56,057 nt of DNA, from contig JAJEEU010000061.1 in assembly GCA_022820825.1 (NCBI GenBank), positions 1 through 56,057 of the forward strand, read 5' to 3'. The notes beneath the pieces were generated by a model that did no database searches, was not told the DNA's origin, and saw only the letters and a list, made by a program, of their open reading frames with translations. This document shows positions 8,849 to 15,253 of this stretch, in pieces (position 1 is the stretch's first letter; each line of letters begins with the position of its first letter). The position numbers were made by a program, and so were the translations under genes. Source of the stretch: Vicinamibacteria bacterium. Lineage in GTDB: Bacteria; Acidobacteriota; Vicinamibacteria; Vicinamibacterales; UBA8438.

Positions 8849-9304
8849 ATGACGCACGCAATCCGTCCCGCGACGCTCGACGACCTGGAGACGATTGTCG
8901 ACTTCAACCTGCGGCTCGCCGCCGAGACCGAAGACACCGGCCTGGACCGGGACACGGTGCGCCGCGGCGTGCGGGCGCTCCTGGCGGACCGCGCGCACGG
9001 CTCGTACTACCTCGCGTGCAAGGACGGCATCATCGGCCAGATGATGCACACGCGCGAGTGGAGCGACTGGCGCAACGGCGACATCTGGTGGATCCAGAGC
9101 GTGTACGTGCACCCGGACCACCGGCGGCAGGGGGTCTGCCGGGCGCTCTACGCGCACCTCCGGGAGCTGGCGGCCGCGGATCCCGGGGTGGTCGGCATCA
9201 GGCTGTACGTGGAGCAGGACAATGCCCGCGCGCAGGCGACGTACGCGGCATTCGGCATGCGGCCCGGCGGCTATCTGGTCATGCAGGATCTGTTCGGCGA
9301 TTAG
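8849..9304 (+). CDS. GNAT-family N-acetyltransferase
   Basis: A 151-residue single-domain acetyltransferase. The acetyl-CoA loop is in VYVHPDHRRQGVCRALYAHL; the preceding strand WWIQSVYV and the following LYVEQDNARAQATYAAFGM segment are typical GNAT motifs A and B. It would transfer an acetyl group to an amine of an unknown acceptor in the cytosol. ATG 8849 has GGGGAG upstream. It sits 26 bp after the Tat hydrolase on the same strand. Confidence 0.88.
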   Translation: MTHAIRPATLDDLETIVDFNLRLAAETEDTGLDRDTVRRGVRALLADRAHGSYYLACKDGIIGQMMHTREWSDWRNGDIWWIQSVYVHPDHRRQGVCRALYAHLRELAAADPGVVGIRLYVEQDNARAQATYAAFGMRPGGYLVMQDLFGD

Positions 9305-9336
9305 TCGCGTACGGCCGCCCTGCGCACTGCTTGCGC

Positions 9337-9342
9337 TAGAAT
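9337..9342 (+). promoter_or_regulatory. -10-like box TAGAAT upstream of the 9379 gene
   Basis: TAGAAT matches five of six positions of the sigma-70 -10 hexamer and lies 36 bp before the chosen start. No convincing -35 is seen. It is one of several similar boxes in the same place before genes in this window. Confidence 0.35.
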
Positions 9343-9378
9343 TGCGGGTCGGACGTGGCTCCGGAGGACGCACCTGGG

Positions 9379-9840
9379 ATGAGAACGAAGCTGTTGGCGG
9401 CGATGTTCGCCGTCATCATCGCGTGCGGTTCTGCGCCGGCCGCCGCGGTGCAGGAGCCGGAAGAAGACCCGCCGACCGTGCCGCTCGTGAGGGCCGTGGG
9501 CTGCGTCGAGCAGGACGGCGACGGGTGGTTTCTGATCCGCGCGACGGAGCCGGAGGTCACCGAGTATCCCTTCCCCAGCGCCGCCGAGCTCGAGGACGCG
9601 GGCAGCGCCGCGCTGGGCTCCATCCGCCTGCAACTGGTCGGCGTCACCGACTTTCTCGACGTCGATGGGCTGCTGGCGTCGTTCGACCGGGCCGAGCACA
9701 CGGCGCGGGAGTCGGCCAACGCGACCGGCACGATCGCCGAGGGACGCAAGCTCGCCGTCAAGGGCCTGTACATCACCAGCGTCGAGCCCCATCGCGTCAA
9801 CCTCACGTCCGCGATGGCGATCGCCGACACCTGCAACTGA
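9379..9840 (+). CDS. Small secreted protein of unknown function
   Basis: A 153-residue protein with an N-terminal signal peptide (MRTKLLAAMFAVIIACGSAP) and a mature region containing VRAVGCVEQDGDGWFLIRAT, a pattern seen in other secreted acidobacterial proteins of unknown role. ATG 9379 was chosen because GGAGG lies at 9363-9367; a GTG at 9355 would put extra charged residues before the signal. C-terminal cysteine C152 and C50 could form a disulfide. No enzyme motif is visible. It ends 55 bp before the hydrolase gene and may be cotranscribed. Confidence 0.7.
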   Translation: MRTKLLAAMFAVIIACGSAPAAAVQEPEEDPPTVPLVRAVGCVEQDGDGWFLIRATEPEVTEYPFPSAAELEDAGSAALGSIRLQLVGVTDFLDVDGLLASFDRAEHTARESANATGTIAEGRKLAVKGLYITSVEPHRVNLTSAMAIADTCN

Positions 9841-9895
9841 CGCAGTTGGGATCGCGCGTGATGCTCGCAACGCTTCACCAGTTCAGGAGACACCA

Positions 9896-10855
9896 GTGAG
9901 GAATCTGTATTCGTTATTGCTAGTGGCCGTGTTCTGGATTGCCCCACCACTTGCTGAAGCGCAGGTGACGGTCACCGACTGGCGCGGCGAAACGGTCGAC
10001 GCCACCGAAGGTTCGGTCGACTCCGACGGTGTGAAGATCGTGTACCACACGGCCGGCGAGGGTCCGCTCGTGATCTTCGTGCACGGCGTAGCCAGTCCGT
10101 GGCACGACTACCGGAACCAGATCCCGATGCTTGCCGGGAAGTACCGCGTCGTCTCCATGTCGACCCGCGGCACCGACATGAGCGACAAGCCCTCCGGGTA
10201 CGAACACTACGCGACAGCCCGGATCGCCGACGACATCAGCGCCATCATCGAGCACTTCGGCGAGGACAGGGCGACGATTGTCGGGCAGGACAGCGGAGGC
10301 CTGCACGCGTGGTATTTCGCGATGACGCATCCGGAGCGGACGGAGCGGCTGATCTCGCTGGGATCGGTGCATCCCGCGGGGTTGATCCGCGAACTGATCG
10401 ACAACCCGGATCAGCAGAAGGCAAGTGCATTCCAGTGGGGCATGCAGGAGAATCCCGAGGCGGGCGCGGCTTTCGGCGAGGGCGTGCGCAATGCGCCGGC
10501 CGACCCGAACGAGCCGCCCAATCTGGCCAAGCTGCGCCAGGAGGCCAGTCAGCGCCTTGACGCAGAGTCGGTCGTCGGGTTCTACAAGATGAACTGGCCG
10601 GCGCGGCCGGTGACGATGGACACGGTGGCTTTCGGTTTCAAGTACGGCGAGTTTCCGCCCGTCAAGGCGCCCACGCTGCTTATCGTCGGCCGGGACGCGC
10701 CGTTCTTCATGCGCGAGACGCTGGCCGACACGTGGGAGTGGGTCGACGCGCAGTTGACCATCCAGGTGCTTCCGGGCGTGGGCCACGGGCCCCACCGCGA
10801 GGCGCCCGAGATCGTGACGCCGCGCATGATGGAGTGGCTCGAGACCGGCCGCTAG
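9896..10855 (+). CDS. Secreted Asp-nucleophile alpha/beta hydrolase (epoxide hydrolase/dehalogenase-like)
   Basis: A 319-residue protein with a 23-residue signal peptide ending AEAQ. The domain begins at VTVTDWRG, shows the oxyanion strand VIFVHGVASPWHDYR, and has the elbow GQDSGG with D132 as nucleophile, as in epoxide hydrolases and haloalkane/fluoroacetate dehalogenases, rather than serine. The catalytic histidine is in GVGHGPHREAP. GTG 9896 is preceded by AGGAGA at five bases. Export is unusual for this class and suggests a periplasmic epoxide or halogenated substrate. It is followed by a copper-monooxygenase gene and by a near copy of itself (12413-13894). Confidence 0.85.
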   Translation: MRNLYSLLLVAVFWIAPPLAEAQVTVTDWRGETVDATEGSVDSDGVKIVYHTAGEGPLVIFVHGVASPWHDYRNQIPMLAGKYRVVSMSTRGTDMSDKPSGYEHYATARIADDISAIIEHFGEDRATIVGQDSGGLHAWYFAMTHPERTERLISLGSVHPAGLIRELIDNPDQQKASAFQWGMQENPEAGAAFGEGVRNAPADPNEPPNLAKLRQEASQRLDAESVVGFYKMNWPARPVTMDTVAFGFKYGEFPPVKAPTLLIVGRDAPFFMRETLADTWEWVDAQLTIQVLPGVGHGPHREAPEIVTPRMMEWLETGR

Positions 10856-10864
10856 CAGGCGGTT

Positions 10865-10900
10865 GGCGCCGTGTCGGGCTGCCGCGCAGCTTGCGGCGCC
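10865..10900 (+). terminator. Hairpin followed by T-rich stretch
   Basis: GGCGCC and CGGCGCC arms flank an inner GCTGC/GCAGC hairpin with loop CGC; the structure is followed by GTTTAT. It lies in the 129-bp gap after the hydrolase. It may stop transcription or attenuate it before the monooxygenase gene. Confidence 0.4.
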
Positions 10901-10984
10901 GTTTATCATGGAGTGTCTGGAGGCTGTTCGCCGGCGTTCCGTGCGCGGTCGGGCCGGAGGACGCGGGGGTTTCAGGAGGTTCAG

Positions 10985-12406
10985 ATGACTGCAGTTCGCT
11001 CGAGCGCAGCGCTCGGCGCGGCCGTCCTCGCGGTCGGAGCGATCGCCGGGACGGCGGCGGCCAACGAGAATGCCGCTGCGGCGGCGCCCACGTTCAATGG
11101 GGAAGTGGGGCGCATCCTGTACGAGAACTGCGCGAGCTGCCACCGCGAAGGCCAGGTGGCGCCGATGTCGCTGACTTCCTACCAGGAGGCGCGCCCGTGG
11201 GCCCGCGCCATCAAGACCAAGGTCGTTTCGCGCGAGATGCCGCCGTGGTTCGCGGATCCGCGCTTCGGGAAGTTCAAGGACGTCACGGCGTTGAGCCAGG
11301 AGGACGTCGATGCGGTCGCCGCATGGGCGGACGGCGGCGCGCCCCAGGGCGACGGGCCGGCTCCCGAGCTTCCGGAGTTCGCGGGCGACTGGCTGCACGA
11401 ACGCCCGCCGGACTACGTGGTCGAGATGCCGATCGAGGTCGAGCTGCCGGCCCAGGGCGAGTTCGACTACCTGGACGTCTGGATGGAATTCCCGTTCGAG
11501 GATGACGTCTATCTGGAAGCGGTCCAGATGCGGCCGGGCAACCCGGCGGTGGTGCATCACGCCGGGATATTCACGCGGCCGATGCCTCCGGGAACCCGGC
11601 TGGGCCTGGAGCAGGTACAACCCACCGCCCAGTTGATTCCGCAGCCGGTGCCGATCAATCCGAACGAAGACCCCGCGGTGAAGCTGGCGCGCAGAGAGGC
11701 CGCCCGCGAGTTCACGCCGGACGCGCAGCTCATCTTCTATCGGCCGGGGGGCGGCTTCAACCGCTTCCCCGAGGGCACGGCGAAGCTGGTCTATGCCGAG
11801 CGCAACCTCGAGTTCCAGATGCACTACTCACTTACGGGCCGTCCGGAAACCGACCGCTCGGTTGCCGGCTTCTGGTTCGCCAGGGACACGCCGCGCCGCC
11901 GGATGCTCACGGTTGGCTCCGGCGAATTCGGCGGCACCGGCCCCGTCCGCATAGTGGAGGGCGAGGAGCAACTGGAGCTGCAGGCGGGTACCGGCTTCAC
12001 CCGCACGCCGAACATCCCGCCGCACGCCGACGACTTCAGGATTACCGGCATCTGGCCGATACAGGACGACATAACCGTCTACGGCGTGTGGCCGCACATG
12101 CACTTCCGCGGCAAGGACATGACCTACATCGTCGTCTGGCCGGACGGCGCCGAGGAGACCCTGCTGCACGTGCCGAACTACGACTTCAACTGGCAGATCG
12201 AGTACGACTTCATCGAGCCGCTGAAGGTGCCGGCGGGCAGCACGCTCAAGACGGTGGGCCACTTCGACAACAGCATCCGGAACCGCTACAACCCGAGCCC
12301 GGACCGCGAGGTCTACTGGGGCGAGCAGAGCTGGGACGAGATGTTCTTCATCTTCACGAAGTACACCATCGACAAGGAAGACCTCACCAAACGCACCAGC
12401 AACTAG
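10985..12406 (+). CDS. Cytochrome c fused to copper type II monooxygenase-like domain
   Basis: A 473-residue secreted protein. A signal peptide is followed by a heme motif C49-A-S-C52-H53 in a mono-heme domain that carries MSLTSYQEARPWARAIK and MPPWFADP, a conserved module. The rest resembles the peptidylglycine/dopamine monooxygenase catalytic core: H191 and H192 (VVHHAG), H280 (QMHY), H371 and H373 (WPHMHFRG) and M453 (WDEMFF) fit the three-His and His-His-Met copper sites. Known family members hydroxylate C-H bonds using two copper ions, with ascorbate as reductant; here the fused heme may supply electrons instead (inference). AGGAGG precedes ATG 10985. A second member is at 46025-47338. 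Substrate unknown. Confidence 0.8.
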   Translation: MTAVRSSAALGAAVLAVGAIAGTAAANENAAAAAPTFNGEVGRILYENCASCHREGQVAPMSLTSYQEARPWARAIKTKVVSREMPPWFADPRFGKFKDVTALSQEDVDAVAAWADGGAPQGDGPAPELPEFAGDWLHERPPDYVVEMPIEVELPAQGEFDYLDVWMEFPFEDDVYLEAVQMRPGNPAVVHHAGIFTRPMPPGTRLGLEQVQPTAQLIPQPVPINPNEDPAVKLARREAAREFTPDAQLIFYRPGGGFNRFPEGTAKLVYAERNLEFQMHYSLTGRPETDRSVAGFWFARDTPRRRMLTVGSGEFGGTGPVRIVEGEEQLELQAGTGFTRTPNIPPHADDFRITGIWPIQDDITVYGVWPHMHFRGKDMTYIVVWPDGAEETLLHVPNYDFNWQIEYDFIEPLKVPAGSTLKTVGHFDNSIRNRYNPSPDREVYWGEQSWDEMFFIFTKYTIDKEDLTKRTSN

Positions 12407-12412
12407 CTGCAC

Positions 12413-13894
12413 ATGCGGAGAACAGCGCTTGCGGCGTGGTTGATCATCGGCGCGGTCGTTGCGGCCCCGCAGCCTGGCGCCGCCCAGGACGGGCCGACCA
12501 CCGGCGCCGACATGATGCAGCCGTTCGACCCCAGCTACCTCACGGGCGTGTGGGAGGTCGAGTGGATCCCCCCCGACGACGTCGGACTGTTCCCGCCGGG
12601 GCCGCTGACCGGCATGGAGCGGGTCACGCACATCGACAACCGCTTTCTGAAGGTCGAGGTCCACCTGCAGGGCCGGGACGGCACGGCCATCTCGGGCGAG
12701 GGGATGATCTTCTACGAGTTCGGCCTGGGCGGTCAGTCGCTGGTGCGCTACGTCGTGTACGACGCCGGCTTCGCGCTGCTGCAGCAGGGGCCGGTCGGCG
12801 GGGACCTCGGTGGTTACTACAGCGCCTTCTGGGAGACGCCCGAGATCGAGCACGACGCCACGACCTACTCGCTGCGGGGCCGGTCCCACTTCGTGTCGCC
12901 CGACGCCTACCGCGTCAGCCAGGAGATCTCGGTCGACCGCGAGGCGTTCGCGAACCTCGGCCTGATGTGGCTGACGCGCAAGCCGTGCGTCAGCGCGCCT
13001 GCCGTGACCGTCACCGACTGGCGGGGAGAGTCGGTGGTCGCCACCGAAGGCTCGGTCGACTCGAACGGCGTCAGGATCGTTTATCACACGGCCGGCGAGG
13101 GCCCGCTCGTGATCTTCGTGCACGGCGTCTCCGCGCCGTGGCACGACTACCGGAACCAGATCCCCATGCTTGCCGAGAAGTACCGCGTCGTCGCGATGTC
13201 CACCCGCGGCACCGACATGAGCGACAAGCCCGAAGGCTACGAGAACTACTTCGCGGAGCACATCTCCAACGACATCAGCGCCCTCATCGAGCATTTCGGC
13301 GAGGACAGGGCGACCATCATCGGGCAGGACAGCGGCGGGCTCTACGCGTGGCACTTCGCGATGACGCGCCCGGAGCAGACTGAGCGGCTGATCTCCATCG
13401 GCACGGTGCATCCGGGGGGATTGACCCGCGAGCTCATCGACAACCCGGCCCAGCAGCAGGCCAACCAGTTCCAGCGCAACATGCAGGTGTTCCCGGAGGC
13501 CGGCGCCGACTTCGGGCAGGGCGTCCGGGCCGCGCCGCGCGATCCGGACGAGCCCGCGAACCTGGCCCAGTTGCGGAGAGAGTCCGCCCAGTGCCTCGAC
13601 ACCGACTCGGTCGTCGGCTTCTACAAGACCAACTGGCCGACCTCGCCGACGACGATGGAGACGGAGTCGGTCGGGTTCAAGATCGGCGAGTTTCCGCCCG
13701 TCAAGGCGCCGACGCTGTTCATCTACGGCAAGGACGGCCCGTTCTTCCTGAACCCGTCGGTGAACGGCATGTGGGACTGGGTCGAAGGGCCCCTGACGAT
13801 CCAGGTGCTGCCGGGCGTGGGCCACGGCCCGCACCGCGAGGCGCCGGAGTTCGTGACGCCGCGCATCCTGGAGTGGCTGGAGACGGGCCGCTAG
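12413..13894 (+). CDS. Lipocalin-like domain fused to Asp-nucleophile alpha/beta hydrolase
   Basis: A 493-residue secreted protein. Residues 1-25 are a signal peptide; about 35-190 form a DUF1579-like beta-barrel (YLTGVWEVEWIPP). At residue 198 the sequence switches to VTVTDWRG and from there is a close copy of the mature part of the hydrolase at 9896-10855, starting exactly at its signal cleavage site. The nucleophile is D306 (GQDSGG). The gene starts 6 bp after the monooxygenase stop, with no clear ribosome site, so coupled translation is likely. Reading is continuous, so this is a true fusion rather than a frameshift. The barrel may bind or present the hydrophobic substrate (inference). 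Confidence 0.85.
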   Translation: MRRTALAAWLIIGAVVAAPQPGAAQDGPTTGADMMQPFDPSYLTGVWEVEWIPPDDVGLFPPGPLTGMERVTHIDNRFLKVEVHLQGRDGTAISGEGMIFYEFGLGGQSLVRYVVYDAGFALLQQGPVGGDLGGYYSAFWETPEIEHDATTYSLRGRSHFVSPDAYRVSQEISVDREAFANLGLMWLTRKPCVSAPAVTVTDWRGESVVATEGSVDSNGVRIVYHTAGEGPLVIFVHGVSAPWHDYRNQIPMLAEKYRVVAMSTRGTDMSDKPEGYENYFAEHISNDISALIEHFGEDRATIIGQDSGGLYAWHFAMTRPEQTERLISIGTVHPGGLTRELIDNPAQQQANQFQRNMQVFPEAGADFGQGVRAAPRDPDEPANLAQLRRESAQCLDTDSVVGFYKTNWPTSPTTMETESVGFKIGEFPPVKAPTLFIYGKDGPFFLNPSVNGMWDWVEGPLTIQVLPGVGHGPHREAPEFVTPRILEWLETGR

Positions 13895-13906
13895 CCTGCC
13901 CGGGAT

Positions 13907-14944
13907 CTACTGCTTCGACGCCGCTTCCGCTTCCGCCTCCTGAACGCGCGAGCCGGCGAGGATGCCTTCCAGGCCGTAGTTCCCCTCGTGGCAGGCGAAC
14001 TCGTACAGCGGCTCCGGATTCAGCTTCATCGGATGCTGGGCGGTCCAGGCGCTCTGCCAGATGGTCGGGTCGTCGACCGTGTACTCGTACATCAGGTTGT
14101 CGGCGTCCAGCCGCGTGATCCGCTCGATGAGCCGCAGGTTCTCGCCCCAGCTCAGCAGCGGCCGGCCGATCTGGTCGTGCTTGCCGTTGAAATGCAGGGT
14201 CTCGATGATGAGCGTGTCGCCTTCCCAGCGACCGCGCGAGTCGCCCATCCACTGCCGGATCTGCGGCGCCACGTGCGGCCGGCCGTCGAGCGGAACGACG
14301 CGCGACTCGCGGTTCTGCTCCGGGACCAGCACCACGTAGCCGGGCGCCTGGAAGATCTGCACGTTGTTGTTGTAGCCGCCGGTGCTGAGCGGGGGACCGG
14401 CCTTGGCGTGCTGAATGCAGCGGTCGCCGGCGTCGAGGTCCGTGTAGCTGGCGGCCGGCAGCATGCCGCGGCGCACACCCGCGATGCGTTCGGCTTCCGC
14501 CGACGCCGCGCGCGCGGCGGCCGGCGCCGTCAGGGGCGGCAGGCGTCCGTTCGACGGCTCGATGATGAGCGACGTGCGCCGCGTGCCGATGGCCGTCGTG
14601 CCGCGGTCCATCCAGAAGTTGTTGTAGAAGCCGGGCGTGCCGTCATCCCGCCGGTCGACCTGGTCGCCAGCCGTCGCCTCCTGTCGCTCGCGGTTCAGCA
14701 GGAACTCGTTGCGGGCCAGCGTCTCGCGTTCGAGCTCATCCGCCTCTTCCTGTGTCAGGAACGCCTTGTCGCCCAGCTCCAGGGGCCGTTCGAGCGGCGT
14801 GAGCGTCCGGTAGTCCCAGACGCCCTGTATGTCGGGATCGCCCCAGGGAGTGCGCTCCACCGTTTCCGACTGCGCCGCGGCGGGCGCCGCCGCCAGCGTC
14901 AGGCCCACGATCACTGCAACCGCCGCCAGATAGCGAAAGCTCAT
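13907..14944 (-). CDS. Secreted protein of the PWGDPD/CHEGNY family, unknown function
   Basis: A 345-residue protein with a signal peptide ending AAAQ. Family marks are TPWGDPDIQGVW (32-43), a central RVVPLDGRPH followed by RQWMGDSRGRWEGDTLIIET, and a C-terminal YEFACHEGNY. Four other genes in this window share this pattern (27079, 28969, 30874, 48264). I know of no assigned function; the conserved Cys-His-Glu near the end and the acidic WEGDT block could bind a metal or ligand. The second ATG (14944) is chosen because GGAGG lies six bases upstream, directly abutting the first ATG (14950). It is convergent with the fusion hydrolase, 12 bp apart. Confidence 0.85.
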   Translation of the reverse strand: MSFRYLAAVAVIVGLTLAAAPAAAQSETVERTPWGDPDIQGVWDYRTLTPLERPLELGDKAFLTQEEADELERETLARNEFLLNRERQEATAGDQVDRRDDGTPGFYNNFWMDRGTTAIGTRRTSLIIEPSNGRLPPLTAPAAARAASAEAERIAGVRRGMLPAASYTDLDAGDRCIQHAKAGPPLSTGGYNNNVQIFQAPGYVVLVPEQNRESRVVPLDGRPHVAPQIRQWMGDSRGRWEGDTLIIETLHFNGKHDQIGRPLLSWGENLRLIERITRLDADNLMYEYTVDDPTIWQSAWTAQHPMKLNPEPLYEFACHEGNYGLEGILAGSRVQEAEAEAASKQ

Positions 14945-14991
14945 CGTCATCCTCCACCCGGCGCCAGCCACCCGCCGGAATGCCTCATGAT

Positions 14992-15156
14992 GCACCCGGA
15001 AGCACCCGGTGCGCAAGGAGCAAGAAGTAGGCCGCGCACGGCGCGGCCCGGCGGCCACGGCGCGGGGCAAAGGGGTCCCCGCTAGTGGCCGCCGGGGGTT
15101 TGGGGCGCAGCCCCAATGTAACGAAGCCGCACCCGGATGCGCCCGGTGCGCAAGAC
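14992..15156. repeat. Imperfect 28-bp direct repeat pair
   Basis: Copies at 14992-15019 and 15129-15156 agree at 24 of 28 positions and begin GCACCCGGA; each contains the near-palindrome GCACCCGGTGC (GCGCCCGGTGC in the second). They flank the palindromic repeat at 15094. Function unknown; a repeat-element boundary or a binding site are both possible. Confidence 0.5.
15094..15116. repeat. Palindromic repeat, copy 1
   Basis: A 23-bp unit ending in a palindrome with arms TTGGGGC and GCCCCAA and loop GCA. The same 23 bp recur with one mismatch at 53111-53133, where they form part of a histidine-kinase tail. A REP-like dispersed element is the simplest reading. Confidence 0.55.
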
Positions 15157-15253
15157 GCAATCCGTAGCAGGGACTGCTGGTCGTGCGCGACTTGGTAATA
15201 TGTTGGTGCGCCCGGCGCATCGCGGGCGTGTCACGGACGTGAACAGGGGACGG

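Larger units (their letters stand above)
14945..15253. other. Spacer without genes between divergent genes; two repeat types
   Basis: No credible gene was found in these 309 bp. They hold an imperfect 28-bp direct repeat (14992-15019 and 15129-15156), a palindromic repeat (15094-15116), a GC-rich stretch with several short inverted repeats, and, near the right end, a TAATAT box (15196-15201) that may serve the DUF1549/DUF1553 gene. Confidence 0.6.

Noticed and set aside
12407-13010. A possible frameshift joining two genes at 12413-13894
   Set aside because: The frame is continuous through the junction, with coding-like composition on both sides, and the second domain starts at a clean boundary. 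It is better explained as a fusion.
14992-15156. CRISPR array
   Set aside because: Only two imperfect units at one spacing, no further repeats and no cas genes nearby.
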